From: Ceratopteris richardii
Lineage: Eukaryota > Streptophyta > Polypodiopsida > Polypodiales > Pteridaceae
Length of the DNA stretch: 64,000 nt
NCBI GenBank assembly: GCA_020310875.1
Contig: CM035423.1
Span: forward strand, 129,673,638-129,737,637
Reading direction: 5' to 3'
The first letter of the stretch is position 1; every line of letters starts with the position of its first letter. Positions 12,618 through 23,264 of the stretch are shown here, piece after piece. A program made the translations under genes and the position numbers. The notes below the pieces were generated by a model, which was not told the origin of the DNA, ran no database searches, and saw only the letters and a list, made by a program, of their open reading frames with translations.

Positions 12618-14338
12618 ATGGAAAAGATCAAAGCATGGAAGTCTAAAGGTAAAGCAAAATTGCACGAACTTGGACATGAGGCAGAATCATCACATCATGG
12701 TCTAAGAAGATCTATGAGGGAAAAGAAAAAACCAGAAAGGTATGGGTTTGACACCTCATTAGTAACTAAACATTCTATTTACATAGCACATGACATAAAT
12801 CAAGAGGATCCATCATCCTTTGAAGAGGCCAAAGCAAAATCAAAATGGAAGCATGCAATGAAGGAAGAGATTGAAGCACTTGAGGAAAACAACACTTGGG
12901 ATTTGGTGCCCAAGACTTCATCCATGAAGGTAATAGGCTCAAGATGGGTCTATAAACTCAAGAAGAATTATGATGGTTCCATTAACAAGTAAAAGGCAAG
13001 GCTTGTAGCAAAAGGCTTTGCGCAAACTCAAGGAGTTGATTATGAAGAAACTTTTTCTCCTGTAGCTAAGATGCCTACAATCAAAGTGTTACTTAGTATT
13101 GCTTCTTCCAAGAATTGGAAGATACTTCAACTAGATGTAAAGAATGGATTCTTGAATGGTTGGATAACAGAAGAGGTATATATGGCACAACCACTTGGTT
13201 TTGAGAATCAAGTTTATCCTGACTAAGTGTGTAAACTTAACAACGCATTGTATGGTCTCAAGCAAGCCCCAAGAGCTTGGAATTTCAGGCTTGTTTCATT
13301 CTTGCAGGACAAAGGCTTTCAACCAAGCAAGGTAGATCCTTCACTCTTTATGAAAAAGAGTAATTCTGAGATCACCTACCTATGTGTATATGTAGATGAT
13401 ATTATATTGATAGGAAATGATGCAGATGGTATGAAGAAGATCAAAGATCAGATGAGAGAAGAGTTCAAGGTAAGTGATTTGGGTTCACTTACCTACTTCC
13501 TAGGTTTGGAAGTTGTCTACAAAGATCATGGTTTGTTTCTCACTCAAAGAAAGTACATTAAGAACATGTTGGCAAAATTCAAGATGCAAGATTGTAAGAT
13601 TGCAGGTACTCCAATGGAGGTCAATCACAAATTGAGCTCAAATGAAGGTGAACTCATAGAGGACATCACATCATATCAAAGTCTAGTGGGTAGTCTCAAC
13701 TATGCCACATTGACAAGAGTAGATATATGTTACAGTGTGAGTGTGCTAAGTCAATTTATGCACACACCAAGGAAACCACACATGGATGCTGCCAAAAGGA
13801 TTCTCAAGTATCTCAAAGGAACCATAAATGAAGGACTTTATTATCCTTATGTATCTGATTTAGGTTTGAAGCTATTTTCTGATGCACATTGGGCTGGTTC
13901 CAAGGAAGATAGAAGGAGCACTTCAAGATATCTTACTTTTGCATGTTCAAAGCTTATTTCATGGTCATCCAAGAAGCAACCTAAAATTTCTCTTTCTTCC
14001 ACAGAGGCTGAGTACAGAGTCTTGCCATAGCTACTCAGGAAGCTATGTGGATGAAGACATTATTCACAGATCTTGGATTGGAGTTTGGAACTCCAACTAT
14101 TTTTGGTGACAATATGAGTTCTATTCATTTGGCTGCTAATCTTATTTTTCATGCAAGGAATAAACATATTGAAGTTCATTATCACTCTATACGAGAGAAG
14201 GTTCTAAGCAAAGATATTCAAATATCATATGTGTCCACTCATCAACAATGTGCAGATATTCTAACCAAAGCATTGGATGGTACAAAGCTTTGCAAATTCA
14301 AGGCTATGATAGGTTTGCAGGTAATCTTGGAAGATTGA
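12618..14338 (+). pseudogene. Copia C reverse transcriptase and RNase H remnant
   Basis: Carries the RT start block (EALEENNTWDLVPK, about 12870), LNNALYGLKQAPRAWN (about 13235), the catalytic YVDDIILIG (about 13390), and RNase H features (FSDAHWAGS, SLSSTEAEYR, then HARNKHIEVHYHSIREK at about 14150). It ends just before the GAGGGGGAGC tract and the 3' LTR. It is broken in several places. Similarity to K suggests a shared lineage. Confidence 0.87.
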
Positions 14339-14772
14339 AGACCTCAAGCATACTTGGCTTGAGGGGGAGCTGTTGGAGCAAGTCTATGACAAGCCTAAGT
14401 ATTGGATTGAGTCCCACAAATTGAAAGAAGAAGCCTTAAAATGAAGACAATGTAAAGTTGACTTGTGAACTACCTCTTGTAACTTTTGAATACTTTACTT
14501 AATGTAAAAGTGAAAGAATCTTAAGTGGTTGAGTCCACTTGATTAAAAAGGGAAAGAGGAGCCACAAATTCTTGATTTGTGGTAGATAGAGAATCAAATC
14601 AATCACTAATTGATTGGAGAGTGATTGAGTGAAGTTAGTCTCCCAAGCTCAACTATAAATAGATGGCAGCTTTAGTCGTGGTTAGAGAGACCTCAGAGAA
14701 GACCTTGAAGAGCTAAGGTTTATGCCATATCAAGGTGTGATTCTAAGGCACACATATGTATCAGTAAGTCCA

Positions 14773-14958
14773 TGAAGGGCTTTGGTGTGCAGAACAAGAG
14801 GAAGGAGGAGATGGAACGAGAGAGAAGAGAGGAGAGACGCGCGGACATGCGTGGGAGCCTCGAAACCCACATAATGATCTCCGTCGAGGCAATGCTCTAT
14901 AACTGATGTATATATATGAATATGGGGGTAAGGTCACATGACCCTTACATCCCCAACA
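14773..14958 (-). repeat. 3' LTR of element D
   Basis: On the plus strand it runs from TGAAGGGCTTTGG to CATCCCCAACA. It is longer than its partner because of an internal segment with higher GC content. Confidence 0.88.
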
Positions 14959-15067
14959 ATCTCCCACTTAAGGGTCAATGTGACCATAAGTGGAAAAACA
15001 TATACAAACTAAGATGTAGGACTATACACTAATGTACAGGAAGAGTCCGGATCTCAACCCATACGGA

Positions 15068-16840
15068 TCAGCCTACACCAAGTGCCTCGAATAAGGTGTA
15101 TCCATGCACCTCAAACTGCTCTAGACTCATATCGATAAGAGTCGAGCTCATATCTGACTGATGCAAGAACTGATGAAGTTCCTGCAAAGCTCCCACTCGC
15201 TCCATGCCTATGTCAATCATCGAACGACTGACAACTCCAATTGCAAATGCTCCAATAGCAACTGCAATGTCTGGTCTCGAGCATAACAACTCGTACATCA
15301 GACTCTCGAATGCTGACGAAACTTGTGCTATCCTGGCTAACCTAAGTATGTCAGCCATGCCTGTATCCGAGGCATCCAAAGCACCATCGTCAAGACCAAC
15401 ATGTCCTGACATATCTATGTCAACATCTGGCATGAGCGAATCCAAGAATGACTGCATAACTGCTGACTCCTCAACATATAAATTAGCCATGCTCACAACC
15501 AAGGATGTATCTAGCTGTGCATCATGAGAGCTAATATGCTCTACCATACACTGTATACCATGAGAGCAATCCTGCTCTATCACACCAAGTGTATGATCAT
15601 GCTCCACATGAGCTAACTACACAACATCAATACCAAGGTCAAACTGATGATCTAACTCTAAGTGAGTATCATCACAATGCTCTATATGAGCATCCATATC
15701 ATGCTCTAAAGCATCCAAATGATCATCCAAAGTGTGCTCCATAAGAGCATCCATATGATCAACCAAACCATGCTCTACATAAGTATCATGAGCATCCAAA
15801 ACATGCTCTACATGTGCATCCATCTGAGCATCTAAATCATGCCATACATGTGCATCAAGAATGTCCATAGACCTATCTATAGATAGATAAAATGAGACAT
15901 GACGAGTCTCACATCGCACATAAGGCTGAACTCCCACTGAGACAAGACTGTCTCTCACATGAAGTACCTGCAGTGGATACATGTGCCTAATCCTGGCACC
16001 TCTGACAAGCATAAGCTGTCCCAACTGCAACTGAAAATGATGCTCACCAAGGAATGCATAATATCTGCTCTCCTGTAACTGGCTAACTGAAATCAAGCTC
16101 ATAGGGAATGAAGGCACATAGCGTACATGTCTGAGTATAAGTGATGCTCCACTAGGTAGCATAAGGCATATATCTCCTGCACCCTCAATGTCATATGATG
16201 TACCATCAAGCAAGTGCACACATCCACGACTCTCACCTGAGAATCGACAAAACCACTCACGATATGGAGTAACATGAAAAGTGGCTAATGCATCAAGCAA
16301 CCAAGCCATATGTGTGCTATCCAATGAACAAGAGGAATCATGAGATGAACCATAGGAGAAAGTGATGTCTCCATCACTAGCATAATCAACTGCCATAGAA
16401 TCTCCTGAAACCACTACCTGATCTGCATCACGTGCATATCTCTGACGTCGTCGTCGCATCCGCCTGAAGCAACGTCGTCGAGTATGGCCATCACGGCCAC
16501 AGTGCCAACATCGAAGTGGTCGATGTGATCTATGTCTCACATGAGTCAATGGACTCGCATACATATCATGTAGTCTTTGCCATAATGCACTACTCGTCTC
16601 CTCATACATAACAGACTCATATATAGAATCCACAAGCTGTAATCGGATAGTGGAGCTGGCCAATGCATCCATATCCATCCATACATGATCGGGCATGTCA
16701 CAAGGCCTCTGTGCATCTCTATGCACATACATGTGTAACCCTGCACGAACCAATGTATGCCACATCTGAGCTTTCCATCTCGGAAAGTCAGTGCCATCAA
16801 ATCGAGAAGACACCATGCTGGCAATCCAATAGACTAGCAA
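15068..16840 (-). pseudogene. Element D gag/protease-like coding region with repeat tail
   Basis: The likely start is MVSSRFDGTDF at about 16816, matching the usual Copia gag opening (FDGTDFPRWKAQM). A short gag region follows, then a CCHC knuckle (CWHCGRDGHTRRRC, about 16500) and a basic stretch. Then comes Copia protease-like text (HVTPYREWF, about 16260) with the downstream VRYVPSFPMSLISVSQL block. Instead of integrase there is a His/Asp/Met-rich repeat tail (about 15620-15880) and a further hydrophilic stretch to 15068 that I do not recognise. Gag is much shorter than in K. It probably depended on another Copia for replication. Possibly one or two breaks. Confidence 0.78.
15650..15870 (-). 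repeat. Degenerate coding repeats (DAH/VEH tail) in D
   Basis: About six imperfect units of 30-40 bp built on CATGCTCTACATGTGCATCC. On the minus strand they encode alternating DAH, VEH, LDA and HLD motifs. The tail is acidic and histidine-rich and follows the protease-like part of element D. Confidence 0.75.
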
Positions 16841-17919
16841 TATAACAAGAGACTAGAAACAATACTCTATCCTGAATAGGATCACACCTGCATATCCATA
16901 TGCATAAGTCATATCACAAATGTCTCGATGGAGAAGGAACTATGTGAACCACCTGTCACATAACCATGCATCTAGCATGCATATAAAACCATGAGCATAA
17001 GCCTGCTCACCAAGTCTCCAAAGTGACCAAATAGATGTGGAAGAATCCTGGGAAAAATTCGACAGAGTATCCCCTGTAAACTGAGCAATCAAACAAGATA
17101 ACCAATCAGCAAAGAACAATGAATAATCTGTCACCACCTATCACTGATATAAATCAAGAAGATAATGGCAACTACATGTGCCAAAAAACTAATGGCAATA
17201 CACGCCAATACAATGGCAATACAACTCCCACTCAAGAATAAATCCTGCAAGATGGTCCAACCTGTCACAAACAACCTGTGACCAAGTCCAAGTGAATGGA
17301 GATAGTCAATGATCCAAAGCTATCACAAAAGCTTCAAGATCCACAAGAGCTCCTTTCTAGCATAAAAGCCGATGAAATTTCGGCAGCATCTCCTCTGTAA
17401 AATGGACTCTAGAACCAAAATAACCATGTGGGAATCACCATCCACATATGCCAAGAATCACACTGGCAAATATATATCAATCAATGACCAAATGCTAATA
17501 ACGGTGACAAACGAACGTGTAACTGAGGCTCCAATCTGGATCACGTACCTGCAAAGAAAACAAAAGATACAAGTACCAAACAAGATCCAAAATCAACTCT
17601 CATAAAAGTATGTGCAACCGGCAAGTAAATCCATAACCAAGTGGCAAAAGCAAGATGTAGACCACAATGCCACTATACATCCATGATCAAACTCATGATG
17701 ACATAAACCTCAAAAAGAGTATACCACAATGTCATCTTACATGTCAAACACATGACAAGATCATGCTCTACTCTCATATGGAGGAGCTACCACAGTGATC
17801 ATACATGTACAATGCTTTGAAGCTCTGAAAATAAGAGCTTGCACACCATAAATTCTCTCTCGAAGAAGTTCCAAAGCAAATTCAACCTCCAAGTGGAATT
17901 AGGGTTGTTTGGGCAAAAC
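16841..17919 (-). other. Leader of element D, no coding signal
   Basis: About 1.1 kb between the gag start and the leader repeats. I see no open frame with recognisable similarity. It contains scattered CAATGGCAA-type short repeats (about 17165-17225). Confidence 0.5.
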
Positions 17920-18460
17920 TGTACTGCTCTGTGTTTTGCTGTTTCAGAAGTGATAACCTCTAAATCTGAACTTTTGGTCTTCAGCAAACTTGAAGATCTG
18001 CTTCTTGGCTACGTAACGACATAAAGAACACCTCAATCAGAGGTGCGTAGCTCAAGATATGCTCAAAATAAGCACCTGCTGTCAATTTCACTTTCACTTG
18101 CAACAATACTGCTCTGTATTCTGCAATTTCGGCAACCTAAAACTCAGAATCTGGATCTGAGTTATTCTGCAAAGTTGTAGCTATCTTTCCAAGCTACGAG
18201 CAGCAAGTTGAATCATCACATTCCGAGCTGTAGAACTCAAGTTATGACAAAAAAACCGACCTGCTGTCCTACTCAATGTAGATTCGCCTTCTACAATTCT
18301 CTGTGTTTTTCGAATTTTCGGCACTTCAGAAGTCCGAACCAGGTTTTGCGCCCTTCTGTGAAGTTGTAGCTCTCTGTGTTAGCTACGCACAGAACTTTAA
18401 AACGCGTCAATCCGAGCTCCCTAGCTCGAGTTATGACCAAAATACTGAACAGCTGTCAAG
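17920..18460 (-). repeat. Three leader repeats in element D
   Basis: Three imperfect tandem units of roughly 165-190 bp (about 17920-18085, 18108-18275, 18296-18455). Each has, on the plus strand, CTCTGTRTTYT-like text, then TTCGGCA or TTCAGAAG, then AAGTTGTAGCTCTC-like text, then CGAGCTC and CTCGAGTTATGACC-like text. They lie in the untranslated leader between D's primer site and gag. Confidence 0.72.
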
Positions 18461-18547
18461 AGATGCCGACCTGCATTTCTACCTCTTCTCACCTAAGCTT
18501 CCATTGAAGCTTCTTGCACACAAGCCTTCAACATGCTCTGATACCAA

Positions 18548-18655
18548 TGAAGGGCTTTGGTGTGCAGAACAAGAGGAAGGAGGAGATGGAACGAGAGAGA
18601 AGATGTATATATATGAATATGGGGGTAAGGTCACATGACCCTTACATCCCCAACA
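18548..18655 (-). repeat. 5' LTR of element D
   Basis: Same ends as the 14773-14958 copy and identical over shared columns by eye. The adjacent sequence, at about 18532-18546, is the complement of a Met-type primer site. Confidence 0.88.
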
Positions 18656-19538
18656 ATCCATTGTATTGTAAAATCAATATACTTTCATTTTCATGAACAT
18701 TTGAGTTCATATTTCCATGTTCTTGTGAAGTGTACTACTCACTGCCATATCTCTCAGTTTTCTAAGTCAGATTGAAGAGATGGTTTCTCTGAGCTTGGTG
18801 CATCATTTTCAGTGATTTAACTTGATAAAGTTAGCTATATAAGTCTAATATATGAATCACCAATTTTCATTTCATTTGAGTGTTTCAATCTTCAGTTATG
18901 TTCAGTTGAAGTCAACCCTGTCTGTTCATTTTCACTTCTTTGTCAGGTACCCAACTTTTTTACTCATATTGTCAGAGCCGTTTCTCTGTGTGTACAAACT
19001 CAAATTCAATGATTTAAAGCTTTTTGGATTTTGCATATTGTCTAGTATAAGCATACAAATTTTCATAATCATTGGATTCTTAAATCTTGAGTTATGTTCA
19101 TTTTACTGCTCACTGGTCTCATTACTATAGCAGCCTATGAAAATCGGGTTGATGTCATCACTTGTTAAACATCATTCTCAGTGTGTGGTTCATTATTTTT
19201 TATGATAATACTCTTGAAAGTTAGCTCATTAAGTTAAATAGACTTCACCAAAAGGAAGTAAGCTAATTGCTGCTGTGCTCAGAGAATTATGCAAAACACT
19301 GGACAGGTGTATGAACCAAAATAGCAAGTTCTTCACCTCTGAGCTAACTCCAACTTATCTGTTTTGATCTATCTTTTTGAGAGCGATCTTCCAAGGTACA
19401 TAGGGTGTCTAATACATCCATTGGCAAGCTAAAAGGGGCCACCACATACTCCTGGAGTTCATTTGGCTGGTGTAGATCAAGGATTCTGCAACACCTCTTC
19501 ATCTTCAAGCACATACCTATCCATCTCTTCAGAGTAGT

Positions 19539-19800
19539 TTCATCCTCATTGGCTTCAGTGCTGCTTTGACCCAACACTTCCATAGGAAAGTGGTAGCAAT
19601 TGCAACTCGTGTGCTTGAGTCCAAAATAGCCTTGGTTGTGTAACCTTGATGAGTGATTTGAAGATAGGTGTTTCCTTCTTCTCCTTCGCTCATGTCTCCT
19701 ATCCATTCCAAGGGTATTTTTGGCACTGTTCTATGTGATCCTACTTGGGAATGAGTTTTAGCTACTTCTGGAACTTGATTGGTTAAATGTTTCCACAATT
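19539..19800 (-). pseudogene. Gypsy B aspartic protease remnant
   Basis: Minus-strand text TYLQITHQGYTTKAILDS followed by a V-x-IAT-like block resembles the retropepsin flap and active-site region of plant Gypsy elements. The domain continues on the far side of Copia C (about 7400-7646), where residues downstream of the protease core lie. This is a fossil. Confidence 0.68.
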
Positions 19801-20826
19801 CTAGCTTAACCTTAAGTAGCTCCTCGAAAGCGATATTGAATTGCGCTTTAGTGTTCTTTACTACCTCTGTATTCTAGGGTATGACTGAGTCTTCGTTCCT
19901 TATCATGACCATGGGTGCTCTCATACAGGTAGACTTTGCTTCCCATGGACCTGTGAAATGTGGCAGTTCTTGTAAGGAGTTAGACTCGAAGTCTAATCGT
20001 GCAATTGATTGTTTATTCTCTAGCTCTCCATGGAAGAAATAACTTGTGGGAATTGATCATATAGGTCATCCACAAGTTCAATGGGAGGAGGATTTTCACT
20101 TTCTTTTGCCCATTTCTCTTCTTGAATCTCTATTAAAAATTCTTGGGAATACTCATTCATAGAAGAAGAGGTGTGTGGTTCAATAGAATTAGGCACATAA
20201 GCTTCCATGGGAGAAATGCTCATTCTTTCACTTGCTTTGTCCTTACCCTAGGAGGTGGCATCCTTTCCAGATTTTGCAATTAAGCTCTCTAATCTTTCTA
20301 ACAGTCCATCAAAATGCAACTTTGTCTTAGCTGAACTAGAGCTATCAAAGAGACGACTGGCTTCAAATATGGTAAGAGCCAACTCTACCATCTTAGCACA
20401 AAGCTTTGTTCTTTCAATCTCTAGGTCTGATCTACGGTAACACTTTTCATGATATGTTACATTGGGCCCTTCTTGGATTATGGCCTGATATGCTTTAAGC
20501 ATCATGTCTATCTCCTCAGGAGTGGGATCTGCTAAGACTGATCCTACTCTAGGTGGTGGTGGGGTTATCTAAGGTGGATTAGAATGTGGTGGATGAGAAG
20601 GTGATGGGGATGGTGGTGGTGGTGATGTGTGAGAGTGGGTTTAAGGGATGATTTTGATTATCTTGTCATTGGTTTCTCTTAATCTCTCCTCAAGCTCGCT
20701 CATTTTCCTAGACCATTGTCGTTTCATTCTCTCATGGCTATCCTTCCAAGCTCTTGTCCTTTTCTTAGTTATATTCTCAATATCACTGACCTTAGAACTC
20801 TTTTCATGTCCTAAGCCTTGGCTCTT

Positions 20827-22330
20827 CTATAATGTGTGAGCTCTCGTGATCACTTGCACTGGGATAGTGGTAGTTACACTTCCAGTAAAATCTACTACTA
20901 ACCCAATGATATTGATAGGAGTGATCTTTGGCCCATGGTTTGGATTCTTGGGACAATATTGTAAGAGGTGCTCCTTCCCACAATCTAGAAAAAAACCTTG
21001 AACTATAACTGATTGGGGTTGCACGGGTGCAGGTATAGGGCAACAATCACGAATAAAGTGATCACCTTGGCATCTGTAGAAGGGTCCTCTAGGTGCTATG
21101 GGTCTTATCTCTCTAGGTTGGGGCCTAGAATTAGGGTTTGCGTACATGACATTAGCATATTCTGGCTCCAAATTAGGTTTTCTTGGGTCTTTGTAATAGA
21201 ACGTCTCGTTATGCTTAGGTGACTGCATATAGTAAGCATGTGGACTATCGATATGAGTTGAATCAAAACTATGATCACTCCCGTCACTTTCTATAATCAA
21301 TGTGATGCTGGCACTAAAGCTCTATTGAAGTTTTTTTCAGTGGCTACATACTTCACTAGAATCACATTGGCCGGAGTTGGAGGCTACTGAGCTAACACAG
21401 GCTGAGTTGAGCCTGATAGGGTGGCTTATAGGGTGGTTGGGGCCTACCATACTATTGTGAGTATTGATTCTAGTATCTCCCTTGTTGTGGATATAGCTAT
21501 GGATAATTTTGTCTAACTGCTTGCTTGTTATAAGGGTAGTCTTGTGTAGTGTGGTTAGTGTATCTCCTTTCCATGGTGCAGTATTGGCTATTAGGGTTCA
21601 CTAGGGATTGATTCATGATTGGGCACACATTAGCCATATGGTCCCGTCCACAAGTATAACACCATTTTACTGGGGAAAATCTAAGTATCTGCTTGCTACA
21701 AAATCCTAATTTCTGAGCTACCTTCTTTGCGAGTTCCTCAATAGATGTGGATTTTTTGGAAGTGATGTTCATAGAGCTATCTAAATCTTTATAGATTTTT
21801 GAAAGATCCAATTATTCCCCTAGATTATCCTCAATATCTATGCACATGCATACACACTCTTCTATGGATCTAGGGTCCTTTAAGTACACATATGATCTCA
21901 ATTTCGTACTTAACAATCCATCTAAGAATAAGGCCATTTGTTTGGTTGACGTGGGTAACTCTCGCACTGGGAATCTCTCTAAGTGTTGTCTAAACCTTCT
22001 TCCTGCAAGTCTAACCGTTTCTTGAGGTGTTTGCTTGAAGCTGTGTATCAGTGAAGAGGTGTTGTGTTTGATGCCATTTTTTGAGAATTCAATAATGAAT
22101 GCTTCTAACAACTGGTCTATATTCCTGAATTGACCTTGATGTAGTGGTTGAAACCACTTTAAGGTAGTGTTTTTGAGAGCTAGACCAAAGGCATTCTATT
22201 GAGTGAACAAATCCTCGACCCATCCAGCTCTCAACACTTGTCTAAACTCTGCTACATGATCGTATGGATCTCTAATGGCATCAAAGTAATTCTTCATGGA
22301 CTTGAGGTTGGCCACAAGATTCTGGGGTGT
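20827..22330 (-). pseudogene. Gypsy B gag and zinc-knuckle remnant
   Basis: A Retrotrans_gag-like stretch (about 21810-22330) has FR, EDLF, LKNTTLKWFQ and RRFRQHLERFP-type features. It is followed on the minus strand by a CCHC-like cluster (CYTCGRDHMANVC, about 21650) and two more Cys/His clusters (CQGDHFIRDCC and CGKEHLLQYC, about 20930-21090). Three clusters in one gag is more than the usual one or two. Broken. Confidence 0.75.
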
Positions 22331-22359
22331 TCTCTAGGTCTAGGCATGGGAAACTCATC

Positions 22360-23260
22360 TAGGCCTCTTTGATGTCTAGGATTTCTTTCGTGATCAATCC
22401 TTTCTGCTCTCTTCCTAAGGCATTTGCAAAGCTCACTTTAGGTATATCTCTACTTCTATCCCTCTGAGTTCCATTAGCTTGGGATGTCTCAGCTCCTTGA
22501 TGACCATAACAGACATTGGATCTTGGTTGGGGAAAAACAAATTTTCCCTTCCAAGTGTAAGCATGCCTACTAGGTTCCATTACCACGAACACTCTCTCCG
22601 ATGTGTTGTCTAAATAGATCATGCTTCCTACTTCACTAGGTTGATTGATCTTAAACCTACAAAAGGCTTCATCACTCTATATTCCAAAACAGCTCTACAC
22701 CTTTGTTATCCTGAGGAATCCATTCTGGTGCGAGTATCCTGGTTAAGACTGACTTACCACTTGGGGTTCTTGGCTCTCTTCATAGATTCTCTTGCTCTAT
22801 GTCACCTATTTCGATCTCTGAGATTAAATTGCCAAATTTTTCTATTCTATCTGGATGGTTAGTGGCTACATACATGGTCGCTTCTTTATCAATGTATGAT
22901 CCATTTTCAAATTTGACTACTAGGTGTTCTAGTCCAACAGGTTGATCTGGGTTTTTAATTTGGACAATGGATCTTCTCAAACCGTCCTCATAGATGCAAG
23001 CACCTAATCAGTTGGTCTTGATATATTCCAGTTGAGTCTTATAAGGTCCTTCTTGTTTTCCTAGGTGCACCACTCCTGAGCTACCTACGAGTCTCTCCAT
23101 GCTATACGGCATCTCAGAGTCACTGGTTTCAGAGCTTAGAATGTATGAGTAATCAATCAAGTATTGGTTCCACGACCTAACAACATGATTGATACTAGCT
23201 TTAGATGATATGAGGCTTTGTCTATCATGGCGTAGATATCTTCTTGACCTAATGTTCATA
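22360..23260 (-). pseudogene. Unrecognised N-terminal coding remnant of Gypsy B
   Basis: Minus-strand stretches lie upstream of the gag domain. One includes GLEHLVVKFENGSYIDKE and VATNHPDRIEKFGNLISEIE; another ends near the leader. Their position between leader and gag is that of an N-terminal extension or a separate ORF1. I do not recognise the family. Confidence 0.45.
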
Positions 23261-23264
23261 TGCT

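Larger units (their letters stand above)
14773..18655 (-). mobile_element. Small non-autonomous Copia element D (gag/protease only)
   Basis: A 3.9-kb minus-strand element inside C's 3' LTR, with near-matching duplications GTCCA (14768-14772) and ATCCA (18656-18660); C's 5' LTR shows the empty site. LTRs begin TGTTGGGGATG and end AAGCCCTTCA on the minus strand. The right (5') copy is about 108 bp and the left (3') copy about 186 bp, and their shared columns look identical, so the insertion is recent. A primer site of the TGGTATCAGAGC type lies at about 18532-18546, and an AAGTGGGAGA purine tract at about 14960. It has gag, zinc knuckle and protease-like text but no integrase, RT or RNase H anywhere. 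It looks structurally complete for a non-autonomous element, with perhaps one or two breaks. Confidence 0.88.
7647..19533 (+). mobile_element. Copia element C, with two nested insertions (broken)
   Basis: Full-length but decayed Copia element in the protease region of Gypsy B. It is flanked by GTAGT at 7642-7646 and 19534-19538. The 5' LTR is 7647-10145 and the 3' LTR 14371-19533; removing the nested insertions leaves 1274 and 1275 bp. The primer site TGGTATGAGAAC is at 10147, and a GAGGGGGAGC purine tract precedes 14371. Between them lie gag, a zinc knuckle, protease, integrase, reverse transcriptase and RNase H. It has about six to eight breaks. The LTRs differ by roughly 5% by eye, so it is an old insertion. 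It is the same broad lineage as K (similar gag start, LTR start and primer arrangement). Confidence 0.93.
14371..19533 (+). repeat. 3' LTR of Copia C, interrupted
   Basis: Starts TGTTGGAGCAAG at 14371 with TATAAATA at 14654-14661. It is split by element D (14773-18655) and resumes at 18661 to end at 19533. The GTAGT duplication follows. The two pieces together give about 1275 bp, matching the 5' LTR. Confidence 0.92.

Noticed and set aside
18541-18660. Reading D's right LTR as a separate short repeat or MITE
   Set aside because: It pairs with 14773-14958 as an LTR, with a primer site and target duplication next to it.
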